This document shows, piece after piece, positions 36,401-47,699 of a stretch of 64,000 bases of DNA. Positions within the stretch are counted from its first letter, which is position 1, and every line of letters begins with the position of its first letter. Source of the stretch: Pomacea canaliculata (lineage: Eukaryota > Mollusca > Gastropoda > Architaenioglossa > Ampullariidae). Below the pieces are notes generated by a model. The model was not told where the DNA came from, ran no database searches, and worked only from the letters and a program-made list of their open reading frames with translations. The stretch spans positions 6,315,525 through 6,379,524 of the forward strand of contig NC_037593.1 in NCBI RefSeq assembly GCF_003073045.1. The letters are read 5' to 3'. The position numbers were made by a program, and so were the translations under genes.

Positions 36401-38155
36401 CTATGGCCATTCAACCAAAATTGTTCTTGATGTGTCTAAATTATGTAATTATGTAAAAACAACGTTTTGCTCTGCTAGTTGGTGACTACTGTTCTCACTT
36501 AGGGAATCGTACAGGAAATGGCTCTTAATGTGGTTAAAGTGGGATAACCATGGCCTAAGCAAATTGGTTTGCAGTAGCTCCCCTTAGTCCATGTATAGAG
36601 GATGATTAAAATATATATATACTAAATACTCTTCCCAAGTGATGCCTGTGCAATGTGCAGGAGCTGCAGCTCCCAAGCAACTTGGTGAGTTGTGTAGATT
36701 GTTCTGTATGATCTTAGCTACTCTGTCTTTAAAAGTGTACACACTGTATGTCATTGTTTTTTTCCCACTATCAAGTAATAAAGTCATTGATTTTTTTTAA
36801 ATGTAGGAATAAATTTTCTGATCATGATGTTTCTTACTTTTATTTTTGTCTGCTAGGTGTGCACACTCAAGTTCCAGAGTGAAGAGATGGTGTGGGTTCA
36901 CAAGTGTAGTGGTGATGCTCGGAAACGATTCGCTTGTGAGTTCTGTGACCACTACAAGACAGAATCAGCCTCTGATCTGGAAAAACACATGCGAATCCAT
37001 ACAGGAGACAAGTGTTTTAGGTGCGAGACATGTGGATTTCAGACAGCCTGGAAAAAGAATCTGAAGGAACACATGTTGAAGCATTCTGGCCTGAAGCCGT
37101 ACATTTGTGACTATTGTGGCTACAGTACAGCTGACAAGCACAACCTTCGTGCTCACCGTCTCAAACATGGGAAAGAGGAAGGGTTCGACTGTTCTGTCTG
37201 TGGGCTTACTTTCAGCTGCTACAGGTCCCTCCGTCTGCACAAAGATACGCACAACAACACAGATAAACCCTTCAAATGCTCAGTTTGTGACTACCGTGCC
37301 AAGTACAAGTCAGTGCTGCACCTCCATGAAGTGCGTCACAACCACATGAGAAAGTCTGCTTGTGATGTCTGTGGTCAGTGTTTTGCATATCACAAGGAGA
37401 TGATAGACCACCGCAACCAGGCCCATCCTGATGTCGAGGTTGGAGAGAAATCTGCTGCAGGAAGTAACGCAGGGAATTCAGGCAGTGCCAATGGTTCTGT
37501 TGGTGGTAGTGGTAGTGGTGGGGGGAATGCTGACAAGACTCTGACAACATTGGCCGACATTTCACAAAGCGGGCCAAATGCATCCTCGCATCCCACTCAG
37601 ACAGTAGCTGCAACTCAGACCAATACGTTACCCATGGGTGCATCAACACCAAACCCTCAGCAGCAGCAACAACAGGTGTCACTTCAGCAGCCACAGCAAC
37701 AGCAAGGCCCGCACCATGGACAGGGTCCTGCTTCAACCCCACAGCTTCAAGATGCTGGAATGGTGCATGCACAGCAGCAACAGGGGTGGAAGGGAACCTG
37801 CCTAACCAGAGTCGATTCCCTCACTCAGACCTGTGGGGGCCAGGGTTTGGTGGTTCCCTCCTCGCTAGCAGGTTTTCAGGTGCAGCAAGCTCCAGGCGCC
37901 CAGAATGTCACCATGCAGTCATTTGGAGCTGGGGTTTTGTCCCCATGGGCGGGAGGAATGGGTGCCAACATGCATGACTTTTTTGGGGCCCGCATGGCAC
38001 TTGGACAGAATCCAAACGACTCCTTGCTCAGACAGACAGCAGCTCTGAGTCAGGCAGGAACGCAAACTCTTCCACACCCATCGACCTTTGTTGCCTGTCC
38101 TCTCCCAGTGTTTCCTGGTCTGAGTGAGCAGTTACCAGGGGGAAGTAACCGCTAG
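27467..38155 (+). CDS. Nine-finger C2H2/C2HC zinc-finger protein with Gln-rich tail (spliced)
   Basis: Probable nuclear DNA-binding regulator; the target is unknown. Coding exons: 27467-27591 (exon starts 27439), 30260-30386, 30678-30927, 31131-31366 and 36857-38155. Phases match and total 2037 nt (678 aa). The ATG is the first in its exon, just after the acceptor. Residues 1-183 hold an acidic/helical start, a Ser/Gly/Thr-rich stretch and a basic RRKNAPKR patch. Nine fingers span residues 184-438. Fingers 2 and 3 end in Cys (C2HC, for example VHKC) and the rest are C2H2 (for example FRCETCGFQT, YICDYCGYST, FKCSVCDYRA). Residues 439-678 are low-complexity Gly/Ser then Gln-rich. The 5.5-kb intron 4 falls between the two Cys of finger 3 and hosts an LTR retrotransposon. 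The exact orthologue is not recognised. Confidence 0.9.
28738..29112. mobile_element. Inverted-repeat (foldback) element in zinc-finger intron 1
   Basis: Arms of about 75 bp, best over 28766-28812 and 29039-29085, where GACTATATGGAGTTATCCC pairs with GGGATAACTCCATATAGTC. Similarity continues outward through the CCTGATG/CATCTGG and GTACT blocks. The interior carries a direct repeat of the outer right flank (CATCTGGTA, GTACT, GAAAGGAATTT at 28978 and again at 29090). No target duplication was found. The superfamily is unassigned. Confidence 0.65.
29219..29351. mobile_element. 133-bp MITE with perfect 14-bp inverted termini
   Basis: Starts ACAGGGCTTCTGCT and ends with its exact reverse complement AGCAGAAGCCCTGT. 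If the element proper runs from CAGGG to CCCTG, both flanks carry TTGTA, a possible 5-bp target duplication (or an 8-bp one with two mismatches). The centre is occupied by a LINE-tail-like sequence. Confidence 0.65.
29244..29312 (+). mobile_element. LINE/SINE 3' tail nested in the MITE
   Basis: TTCACTGAATTGCCCTCTAG, then GGGATCAATAAAGTATT, followed by (TCTTA)n. This is the characteristic 3' end of a widespread non-LTR tail family (tail, AATAAAGTAT, then a short tandem repeat). It sits inside the MITE at 29219-29351. Confidence 0.55.
32009..32741 (-). repeat. 3' LTR (element orientation)
   Basis: 733 bp and nearly identical to the other LTR. The third TCTACACACCAACTG unit differs (CTGGCTTGGC) and the terminal block reads GTTTACA instead of GTTACA. 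Confidence 0.95.
32742..32755 (-). other. Polypurine tract
   Basis: Reading the minus strand, AAGGGGGGCCTG abuts the 3' LTR. A short G-rich purine tract here is where plus-strand priming is expected; the CCTG before the LTR is slightly atypical. Confidence 0.55.
32980..35415 (-). CDS. Gag-protease-like-H2C2 fusion ORF of the LTR retrotransposon
   Basis: 811 codons, uninterrupted. Residues 40-133: Glu/Gln/Arg coiled coil built from a nine-residue repeat (EQRRLQAES). Residues 155-320: capsid-like Gag domain related to the Gmr1/SCAN type (LPYFEDSDDLEVYLRKFE, WQELAG). Residues 378-390: zinc knuckle C-x2-C-x3-H-x4-C, one residue shorter than the usual x4. Residues 393-461: two copies of a Cys/His module. 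Residues 465-550: pepsin-like protease fold with DTAAS where DTGAS is usual, so activity is uncertain. Residues 640-717: integrase zinc-binding H2C2 domain (H674, H681, C711, C714). The last 55 residues are Glu/Lys-rich. Reverse transcriptase, RNase H and the integrase D,D35E core are missing between and after these domains. The open frame and near-identical LTRs argue for recent selection or recent spread. Confidence 0.93.
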   Translation of the reverse strand: MPRSGRSRDNVDEEELDSTFARAKAEGEALGLKGAELANYIKEQRQAEAEAEQRRLQAESEQRRLQAEAESEQRRLQAESEQRRLQAESEQRRLQAEAEQRRLQAESEQRRSQAEAEERQAERDFELQRLRIQMQGDTNENAANPSRSSSGHQHEIRIKLPYFEDSDDLEVYLRKFERSAKVQGWPEDQWAPRLGALLKGKAGEVYSRLDDEDANDYVILKKALLNRFRLTADEYRKRFRDAKKGQDETTQEHLAKIDMWLSRWQELAGRKSTFEEIRDMFLQEKFIAGLPLDQARFIMEREPATAQEALKHALVFESAKQATCSDRERVKKFEPNQNDGTSEGKSQEETKSGTNSKGGPTATRQFQHSKEGAKKISCFICGGDHLARSCTHRHQVAAAVIQDFPHAHKRCDHKSLCTTHREIPASTCKQTYQSAVALIRDFPYTHKEGDCKMLCATCCKIPLSLECEVVIEGKKMSAQRDTAASITIVQSDLVPERCKTGKTVQMTLASSSQECNLPIAIVHMDTPYFNGLTEVALMADPIHKVLIGNYRIEADGTVSAIPVYPVRKVGATTQTRLHGRKTDEPSTPSQILFGNITLQELGRAQRVDPTLARIRKLAASHSTRQGNENQATKPEATYRWRQGVLYRVHSREGKAVHQVVVPRAYRQEVLRWAHDTPMAGHHGVRRTKYKVANNYSWPGIFADSSRYCKACDICRRVSPCNSVFSRVVVDKGYTPSLTEEINSGNLESVCPGSANSDVEPTKSSNPVEGQEESGGAETPERKAGKGDRKKDEEKMITEEDKKERGVKDAKE
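34033..34239 (-). repeat. Duplicated Cys/His module inside the Gag ORF
   Basis: Residues 393-426 and 430-461 align as two copies: VAAAVIQDFPHAHK...CDHKSLC and SAVALIRDFPYTHK...CKMLC. Both keep DFP, H, K and paired Cys/His. Two similar blocks are also visible at the DNA level (CTTGTGCGYGTR). Confidence 0.75.
35070..35292 (-). repeat. 27-bp minisatellite encoding the coiled coil
   Basis: About eight units of a 27-bp repeat (core TAGTCGGCGCTGTTCC on the plus strand), two with 6-bp insertions. All preserve the Gag reading frame (EQRRLQAES/EQRRLQAEAE). The repeat also opens the antisense frames, which are artefacts. Confidence 0.9.
35593..35610 (-). other. Primer-binding site, tRNA-Pro type
   Basis: On the minus strand, three bases inside the 5' LTR, an 18-nt run reads TGGGGGCTCGTCCGGGAT. 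This is the exact complement of the 3' end of animal tRNA-Pro including CCA, the same primer site known from gammaretroviruses. It fixes the element's orientation and first-strand priming site. Confidence 0.92.
35614..36346 (-). repeat. 5' LTR (element orientation)
   Basis: 733 bp, TGTAACG...CGTTACA, about 98.6% identical to the copy at 32009-32741. Contains three tandem copies of a roughly 20-bp unit beginning TCTACACACCAACTGC near 35953-36015. Confidence 0.95.
36347..36856 (+). other. Remainder of zinc-finger intron 4
   Basis: Intron sequence between the retrotransposon and the fifth coding exon, ending in a CTGCTAG acceptor. No other feature seen. Confidence 0.6.
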
Positions 38156-40371
38156 TCAGACGAGGTGGGAATAAATAGCAGCCAGTTTCCTGCAGGTGTG
38201 TCCTTTTCCCAGGTAGAGAAGCCTAGACTGTGTGCAAGATGTTCATGCTTTTCCTTTCTTTTCCAAATAAGCTATAAACTGCATTAGAATATTCATGTTT
38301 GTTATTAAAAGTGTAAAATAATGCTTTTAAAATTTTTTAAGAGTTCATTTGCAGGGATTTTTTGAGGACCACAAGATTGTGACTGGCAGCATGATTTCCA
38401 TGTTTGTGTGAAAGATGCATGACTTGCACTGAGGGAGGCATTGGATGTTAAGGCTGTGAAATTTAGATGCTGATCAGATCATCATAGTTATTTGTGAGGA
38501 GCAATTATTTTGTCTGCTGTCTTCCATATTGCTTGACGGAACAGCGATAAATCTTGGAATGTGTGATTTATTTTTATTAGAGACATTTTTGTCTTTATTT
38601 TGCTGATTTTTTTCACATGCATACATTTCGGTTTAAGCTCATTTTCAAACTGTAGAGCGTTTTTCTTCACATTATGGTTTGAATATTCATCAGTTGCTAT
38701 AATATCAAAACTATCAAGAGTTCAGATAAAAGTGTGTTGGCAGTCCATTTTAGCTAAATATTGCAACATAATGCTGATCTTGGGAGTGATAATAAGCTAC
38801 ATTAAAATTACAGTCATGCACATCACCTTAACTTCATATTAGGACATATGTTTGATCTGCTGTAAAGGCTCAGTTTATCAAAACAATAGAGAATATCTTA
38901 GTAGGAGTGATGAGTGTCGAGCAAATTTATTGTTGCACCTGTAGCTTACACTTCTAGTGGTAATATCATGCCATTTGCTAGGATATGTGAAAAGAGTCAA
39001 GTTTACATAAGAAATCTGTTATTTCCAGCAAATCAAGAACAATTGAGATTACGATTTGACATACAAGCAACACAGAAGCCTATTATTATGCATGTGGTCA
39101 TTGAATTGTTTATTACTGAACTAGGCTTTACCTGAATAATTTAAGGAGATGCCTGTGATTAGGTTAGGTGCAGCAGTCTAGTATTAATACTCAAAACGAG
39201 AAATGTGACATTTTAGATGATGACTGAGCTGACAGTTTTCTGGGTTTTTTTTTTTTAACTGTTTTCTAGATAACTTGCTCACGAACCTACACTGTAGCTT
39301 ACTGGCCATAGAGGCAGTGAATGCAAGGACATTGTGACTAGGGTATGGCTTGTGGCAGATAAGCTCAACCCTCTTTTTCCACTGCTTTTGCCTTCCTTGA
39401 TAAAACAGGTATGTGTAGCTCTTTCTTCAGGACAGCAGCTGGGTGGTCAGGTGATATCTCCGGTCAGAAGCTGATCCATAGTCAGTTGCATTAACTGCCA
39501 GGCATTGATGCCTCTTGTGTTTTTTTGTTTTGCAATGAGCAACATTGTAAGTGCCAGTAGTGACATGAGTAAGCGGTGGTGACTGTATTTAGGCAGCTGT
39601 AAATTGTTTAGAGAAAAGTATCGTAGTTGTGCATCGTCAAGATGGCATAAATGGGCAGGTGTATCAAGAAAATGAAGTAACGTGCATGTAGTTCTCTTGC
39701 ACACCTACTCAGGAGAACACTTATCAGTTGTGGAAATAAATCAAGTGAGGCATTCTTTATTGCAGGTGATAATTCTGAGTAATGGTCACTGGTGGTGCTT
39801 GAATTGGGGCAGGTTCCCAAATGTCTGTTAGGCTTTTGATCAGAAGGAGGGAAAGGTTTGGAGAGTTTTGAACAAGATACAATCCTTGTTTAAAGAGAAG
39901 GGCTTGAGGGGGACCTAGGAGGTTCCAGCTTCTGCCAGACAATTTTAGATAGAATGTTTGTGAATCGAGAGTACTGGTTTTGTTTTCCCATGGTTCCATT
40001 CAGATTTAAGCCCTAAGGCTGATACTGGGTCCAAAGTGAATGAGTCGTTCTATGACAGCTGTAAAATGATGTCTGTCTGCTTTTGAGCAGCTTATTCTTC
40101 TTGATGCATGCCATGATTCTATTATTCTTACCTACAGTTTTCTTTGAAGGCAACCCTTGCTTTATTTTGTGTAATATGCGGTTACTTTGCGAGCTTTGCA
40201 ATTGTACTTTGAAAGTGGCAATAGGCATGGGATGGAACATGTACACTACGTTGTGCAAAAAAGACATCCATGAACTCTGTGATGGGCATAGCTTGTTAAA
40301 AGATTCTGTTTCCTGAAATCTGAGCTTAAAATCCAGTTTTTTTGCATAGATACATGTATTTCGAGCTCTCT

Positions 40372-40437
40372 GATTGACTATGGCTTTGTCTCAATATAAC
40401 GTATGATTGACTATGGCTTTGTCACAATATAAGGTAT
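40372..40437. repeat. 33-bp tandem duplication
   Basis: Two adjacent 33-bp units beginning GATTGACTATGGCTTTGTC, differing at two positions (T/A and C/G). Confidence 0.9.
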
Positions 40438-43400
40438 CCATGAACTACAATGCCATCATATTTTTTACCTCATTCTCTGCACAATTCCACGAGTAATATT
40501 TCTTTCATTAATGACATTACTCTTTTGACTTAGATTTCTGTGTTCGAAAATTTGTTATTCATGAACAAAAGAGGTTTTTCACTCAGAATTTGGGAATTAG
40601 TATCTTGTAATGAACTATCATTTAAAACAAACATTTACACCTTCATAAACTTTTCATGCTTAGTAGGTGCATCAACAGAGTATTAAAACATAATAATGTG
40701 CATTCTTTTCCCTTTATGAATGTGTTTGGCAAAACTCTCAAGAAACGACTTTTATCTGTATATATAAATTTTTAAAAGATCTGTGCACAAGAAATCATTT
40801 TATGGAAGAACCATCTATTTTTGGCAAAGTTCACTATATTTTAGTGATGTCCCAGCTGCCTTCTTTGATCTTTTGTTTCTGCTTACTCAAGAAAAGTGTT
40901 ATTTAATGAAGATGCAGCTATACATGAACTAACATTATGCTGAAGTATGTAAGTGTGTATGTTTAGGGAACTGTCAGAGATTTTGGGAAATTGCTGGATG
41001 GCTATTAGAAGGGTCAACTTGGGGAAGAGGAAACAAAAACGGAGGAATTGAGAGCAGGAGAGAAAAGAAGCACTTTATCACATGGCTCATAATATATTGT
41101 AATAATAAGTAAGAATCTTTGAAGATGAAGGCAGCGATGTTACTTTTGAGGGAGGGCATCCTTAGGATTTGCAATATTAGCCCTTTTAATTTGTGTTTTG
41201 TGGATGGTACAGTTGGGGTTCTTTTCTATCTTTTTAATGTTTTCTCTCCCATCTGTTTTTCTTTATTTCTGTCTTTGTTTTTTTATTCTATCCATCAGTT
41301 AGTATTAGAAATGTTCTATCATTTGCCATTGACTGACCATAGCTTTTTTTTTTGCAAAGCACATTTTGGATTATAACATCTAACAGAACAGTGTCCATGT
41401 CAATATTCTACATAAATGTTATATTTACAGCTAAGAAATTTAATAGGAACAATTCAGACAATCACAACAGTGCATTTTAGTTTGCCATCTGTTCTGTTTG
41501 CAGACATAGCTGGAGTGGGTTTCATTTCAGCCACAATAGGCTTGGCTGTTCACACCATGATGGAAATTGACCTTATGTGAATGGACCTTACCAACGCCCT
41601 TATCTTATAGATCTCTTGTGATGACAAAAGAGATTCAGCAAGATGTTCTTTGTCTTCCTTTTTTTTTTTTTAAATAAAGACTTAGCACATCTGGTTCTTA
41701 GCTTGTAAATATATCTGCATAGGCAGTGCTTTAAAAAGGATTTCATAAGCTGTCAAAACTTTTTATGTAATTTTTATTGTGACCTTCACCTGTGTTAAGC
41801 ACATAAGCTGAAAATAGCTATGCACAAATCTGTAGTCTGAACCTTGTTCAAGTTGTGGATTTATGTTTTTTACTAGTTGGGATACCCAGTTTCATGTGGG
41901 ATGATTTCTGCCGCTAACTATTCCAAGCTGTGATGTTACAATCAGCATTTACTCTGTAGCGTCATTTGAGTCCAAGCTTATTCATGTGCAGCATCAGTGT
42001 AGAAAAATAGCCAAACACTTCATCTCTTGATGTCCCTTCCAAAAATTGGCTGCTCATCTTTGGCAACAGGTGCACAACATTTTGCATGAAACCACCAGGC
42101 AGCTTGCTTTTTGCTCCCCCTCTGTCTCTCTGTGACTGTCATTTACTATCCTCCTTCTCTCTTTGCTTTCTGTCATTGGTTTGGTTATAATATTTAACAG
42201 TTTCTTCTGCTTAGCCTTATTTCACCCGGAGTCATTGGTAGCATATTTGAGAAAATAGATATCAAAAATAAACATTCTGCAAGGTAACCAATCATAGTCA
42301 GCAACTGAACTATAACTGAAATGAATATTCCTGCCAGATTATGAATTTGGTTTGACAAATGGTGCCATACTCATAAACATCACCGCACTGTTTTATCTAT
42401 AAGATTTTGTAACTTTATTCTGACATGCAATACATGACTTTCATGACAAACAGATATCTCAGAAGGTGCATGTGTTTTTCAAAGTGTCATTTAAAAAAAG
42501 AAATGGGACTTAAATAAGACTGTTGTAAACTTCTATTCAGGATTCAGTAATTTTGTCATTTCACCCATAGTGTATATTTCAGTCTCCTGTTCATCAGATA
42601 AATAATTTTGATCCTTTATTGCCAAAGCTACGAAAAGATTGATTTTTACAAGGATACATAGAAAACACATTAGTCATCAGTACACCTAATTTCTTGTTAG
42701 TTTACTTTGCACCAGTTTTACAAATGGATTTATTTAGGCTTTCCTTTCTTACAAGGAGTTTACTTTGTTTTGGTCACCTGCATTGTTCATTTATCAGTCA
42801 TTTTCTTGACTGTTTGATTGTCTGCTCATTGTGTCTTTTATTAAAAATGGCCAGTATTGTTTTTGTCAGGAGAACCTCAAATCCTGAATGAATTAATGGA
42901 TAAAAAAGAAGGAAGAACTGTCTGATTTTCATGTCACCAGCTCTATGGTCATGAACTGACATGCATGTTAAGGGCAGCATAGATCTTGAATAACCAGCCA
43001 AACATGTCTTCCCAAATCCTTTAATTAAATGCTATCAGTTCTTCATTTTCTTGTCATTTTTGCAGAAGACATTTTTAGTGTTTATGTAAAAGTAAAGAAG
43101 GTAGCAAAATTATCAGAGTTGGAAACAGAAAAATTGAGATGTTGAACTCAGAAGCTGCCGTAAAAGTTACTTCCTGTCAGGATCAAAGCAGTTGTTGTAA
43201 AGGTTGATTATCTTCTTTGTTTACAATTCCATCATACAAAAGATTGTACAATGTATTTGTAGGCAGGAGAAAAGAAAGTAATGCTTGGAGCATTTTAGAC
43301 ATCAGTGATGAGAGTAATGGAAGTCTTGACAACTTTAATTTTCATCCATTCTCTTTAAGGAATATTTTTAACTAACATTTTTTTGAACTCCCATCTACTT

Positions 43401-45840
43401 GTTATCTCACCAACCCCAACTTCTTTGCCGCACATTGTGGCTGTACAGATTTCCCCAAGTACTCCCACTCCTACCACCCTCCTGGCTATGGATCTTGTAC
43501 CCTCACCTCTCACTTAAGATTTGTGTTGGATGAATGGTGGTAAGATAATGAGCTGGGAATGTACTCTTCTTGGTAGAATTTTATCTGATCATATGCTTTT
43601 TGAGATACTTTTGGAAAGAAAAGATGTTTACATTATTTTGAGCAATCCAAATATTGTTTAGGAAATTGTGTAGAACTAATTGACACAAAATGTGTAAAAA
43701 TGAATCATACCTCCTGTTTTAGTGCTGTACACCAAACAGTGTACGTCTAAATGAACAAATATGTGTCAGCTCAAAACATACCTATTGACAGTTCTTGGGA
43801 ATAGGGTCCATTTTTGTAAGCCATATGCTGCTCTTAAAGAGAACTGGTGTATTATTGCTGATCCCTTTTGCTGCACAGCCTGACTGAGGAACATGATTGT
43901 GTTCATAAATAATAACTAATATTGTTGTGGAATTTACATTACTTATAGAAAACTGCTAAACAATATTTCACATTATAGTTTTACCCCTGCATCTTTAAAA
44001 AATCTGCAGAATGACTTTGCATTTCTTTTTGTAAATAATTTATGGTGTCTGTGTTTTTATAATATGTAATATGATACATAAAACTGGTTTTTACAGAAAT
44101 ATTTTACTGATGTTTAATTATTGCTGAGTTTCTTTTTAAATGTCCTTTTTTTTAAAGGAAAACAAACTGAGGGGCCAGATATGTGCAGAACTCTATTAAT
44201 TAATTTACCACCCCGTCAAGTTATATTGTAATACTGTTTAATTCTACAGAGTCTAAGAGACTCAAGTTCTGAGATGATGTAGAGATTTGTAATTATGTCT
44301 GTGTCAAACAGTCCTTGTGCAAGTACAAGATGTCAAACATTGATGGATCCTGTTAATTTTTGTACGATGCTGGGTTGTTTTTCTTATCCATACAAATTAT
44401 AACAAATATTAAGATACTTGTATTTGAATGAGCATCCTACATTATGGTTGACTCTTGTATACATTGATGTTATTGCTGTTATGGGTGATTTTTTCCAGGT
44501 CTTCCTGACATAATGTGTTGTTCATATGCTTCATTTCTCTGCATATGCAAACTCTTTCATTTTTAGCTGTGCATGAATATATTTTAAGATACTTGTGCTT
44601 GTGCATGCAAAATGAAAATTCTGTGTGTGCTTGTGCAGGCAGTGCAGAGACTCATGTCTACACAATGAATTAATAAAAACACATCTGCATGCATTTGTTC
44701 TTTACACATTTGCACACATACAAGTGCATGTGTACACACATATCAACACTAGGATGCGTGCATGTTTGCACACACACACACTACCTTTTGCATTCTAGAT
44801 TGGATACAAAGATGTGTATGATGAGAGAGAGAGGTTGTAGTTAAGAATTAATGTTTCTATCAGCCAATTTTTTAATGCTTTTTTTTTCATTCGCTTCAGC
44901 ATGCTTCCCTTTTGAGGAGGGCAACTGTTTTATTGCTGATCCTAATGGTGTAAATGGTTTTCTGCTTCCATTACAAGGCATGTGGTTTTAGGTTGCCAGT
45001 TTTTGCTTGGGCTGTATTTTTTTTTGGCAGTTGCAGGCAGTCTGTGTAAGGCTTTTTTTTAAAAAGTTTGATAAAATTGTACATGAAGCAGATGTCCAGT
45101 GTCTCAAGGTGATTATGTCTGTGAAGACAGCTTCCAGTTCATACAGTATTGTTTGTGTTTTTAATCATTGTTCATTGTGATTGATGCATCCAAGCTCCAA
45201 TTTGTTAAATTTAATGTTTTTGTCTTGCAGACACCACAAAAGCATAGTACAAAAAAATTCATGCATGTGCACATGGGCATTGTATGAAAAATTTTGCAGG
45301 TGTGGATGAATGCAAGCACATGTCTGCACATCAGACAACTCCAGGAAAAAAGAATGAAACAAAATTGTGAAGAACAAAAAAATGCCATGAGCTGTATTGA
45401 GTTGAAAAAATAAATGAAGACACTGCCATAAATTGTTTACACATTGGATTAGACCATAGGAATGCAGGCAAAGACTTTAAAAAAATTCATTGTTATAAGG
45501 CTTCAGAATCTGGGAATTCCAACTGTTAGGAAATCTATACTCACCTGATGGCTGTTGTCTATATTAAGCTTCAGCCACATCCTTGCTAAACCCATATCTG
45601 ACAGATCACAGGGACATAGTTATTTACAGTGATGCAAATAACCATGTGTAAGTTTATGTGGGATGGGTGGGGTGCAAACTGCACTTTATTAAGGATTTTG
45701 GAGACCCTGTATGTTGTTTCAAAATGTTGGAACAGGTTAGAGGAGGGCTTTGGTGGGGTAATGAGACAGCAGTGTCAGCAGCTAAAACTGAAAGATTGTT
45801 ATATATCAGCAACAGCCAACAGGGTACAGCTACTGCTGCT

Positions 45841-45860
45841 GTGGTGGTGGTGGTGGTGGT
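45841..45860. repeat. (GTG)n microsatellite
   Basis: Uninterrupted GTG trinucleotide run; the poly-Val reading frame over it is an artefact. Confidence 0.8.
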
Positions 45861-46499
45861 TTTGGTGATGGGACCTACTGGAATAAAGGGGGGAGTGGTT
45901 CAGCATTTAGCCTGTTACAAAAGGGTACCCAAGTAAATCACGTATTTCATGTCATTTACAATATTTTTAGATGCTGCCAACATGATATACTTTTATATGC
46001 TGGTTCAGATTTTATGTTACACATTTTTTCATGATTAGCTGTATGATATCGAAATTTCCCCTGATCTGCATATTTTATCAATGTTGTGACAGTGAAGCCA
46101 TGTTTCTATTTTTTACTTGTGTGGGAGATGCATAAAGCCCACTGTTTGCTATATTTCTCTATTCGTATCACAATTTTCTGGTTTATTTGTATGTTACAAC
46201 CTGTGACTTTTTTTTTGGTATTTAGTATTAAATTTCAGTATCAGTTTTTTTTGTCACCCTGTTGTAAATTATTTGCATGAAGATTGTGGGTGTAAGACAT
46301 GAATTTTCAATAAGAGTGTCAAAATCAACATTTGGGACTGTTATTCTAAAAAATCAATGATTTAGAACGTGAAAAGTATTGCAAGAATGCCTCCTCCATG
46401 CATGTGAGAAATCTGTCTTGAGGGCTAACACAACAGATCTTTGGGAGTAAATATGAGTGGGAGTGAAACAGCAATAAAGTAGAAAGAACCGCCCTCGTC

Positions 46500-47225
46500 A
46501 TTAGTTTAGTTTAGTCCTTGTTACTCTAGGAGCATAGGGCCGCAACAACACCTCGCCAGCGGACCCGGTTTTGGGCAGCCCCTTTTCAGTTGGGCCCATG
46601 TGGTTCCGACCTCCTTTGCCTCGCTTTCCACTGTTCTTTTCCAAGTCTGGTTTGGTCTCCCAACTCTCCTCTTCCCCTGGGGTTCCAGTCAAGTGCCTGC
46701 TTGGCAATGGTATCAGCTGGTTTGTGCAGGGTGTGTCCTGTCCAGCCCCTTTTTGATGTCTTGGCTAGTGGCATTCTGGTTGGTTCTTTTCCACGGGCTG
46801 CTGTTGGATACCTTTTCAGGCCATCTTATTCCCAGAATATGGCGTGGGCATCGGTTGGTAAAGGTCTGGAGCTTGTTGTTGATGGTGTTTGTCACTCTCC
46901 AGGTTTCAGAAGCATACAGTAGCACAGCCTTCACATTGGCATTGAAGATGTGGGTCGGATAATGCTCTGGAGTTCTAGATGGGGGTAGGCTGTTGAAAGC
47001 CTGTTGATGCGGCTTTTGATGTCTTCGTCCGAACCACCGTCCTTGTTGACAATGCTCCCCAGATACGTGAAGCGGTCTGTTTCCAGGATGTTCTCTCCTT
47101 GAAGTTGGATTGGGAGTTTGTTGCTGATTCTCATCACTTCGGTCTTCTTTCTGTTGACCTTTAAGCCAGTCTTCTCTGCTTCCTCTGCTAGCTTACTCGC
47201 CCTGTTCATTAAGGACATACAATTT
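46500..47225 (-). mobile_element. Decayed 3' end of a LINE (non-LTR retrotransposon)
   Basis: Minus-strand peptides in shifting frames match the C-terminal part of endonuclease-reverse transcriptase proteins. From 47225 downward: GLKVNRKKTEVMRISNK, RFTYLGSIVNKDGGSDEDI, AVLLYASETWRVTNT, RHILGIRWPEKVSN and GWTGHTLHKPADTIAKQALD. At least three frame changes and in-frame stops are needed, so this is a 5'-truncated pseudogene. It ends near TTAGTTTAGTTTAG, possibly the 3' tail repeat. The clade is not assigned. Confidence 0.85.
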
Positions 47226-47299
47226 ATGAAGTATCCTTTAATCACAAATGTTTGAACGCACAGAAAGAACCCGTAAGATAAATAGGAACCACTCGCATC

Positions 47300-47545
47300 T
47301 TCCTCCAGGCGTCAAAAGGGGTTAAAGGTAAGGAACCCTAAAGTCTGTTCTATCTCTTCTAGCGACTGGCAGTACCCAAGGGTATTCACTACCGGGCTGC
47401 AGGACATTCCCGTCCTCTGGCCAAGAAAGCCGTCGAGTGGTGGTGTTTGGTGAAATCCAGATGCAAGAATTATGCCATTGCCATTATTATCCAGTCTGTC
47501 CTTCATTTCATTCCTGCTTCTCCGAGGGTTTTTTTCTCCCATATA
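47300..47545 (-). repeat. Unclassified segment with an open antisense frame
   Basis: A 76-codon minus-strand frame (47312-47542) in a GC-richer block just upstream of the LINE remnant on the same strand. The sequence (GFHQTPPLDGFLGQRTG) looks like repeat-derived coding sequence but I cannot name the family. Confidence 0.3.
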
Positions 47546-47699
47546 TTAAAGTGTATATATATATTGTTTTCCCTAAACCAATTCTTGAACGCACACGCGT
47601 TTTTGTGATATATCTTGTTTTTCATCAACAGACCAATGGAGTCGTGTGCAGAGCCGCCTCCCAGAGAGTGTGATTTTGAGTCTAATGTTTGCGTGCAAA

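Larger units (their letters stand above)
38156..46499 (+). other. Downstream region, likely long 3' UTR of the zinc-finger gene
   Basis: No ORF with recognisable homology on either strand over 8.3 kb. An AATAAA lies about 15 nt after the stop (38170-38175); others follow, for example near 41672 and 45408. AT-rich texture with Pumilio-like TGTAAATA (near 44030) suggests a long UTR, but transcript ends cannot be read from the sequence. Confidence 0.45.
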
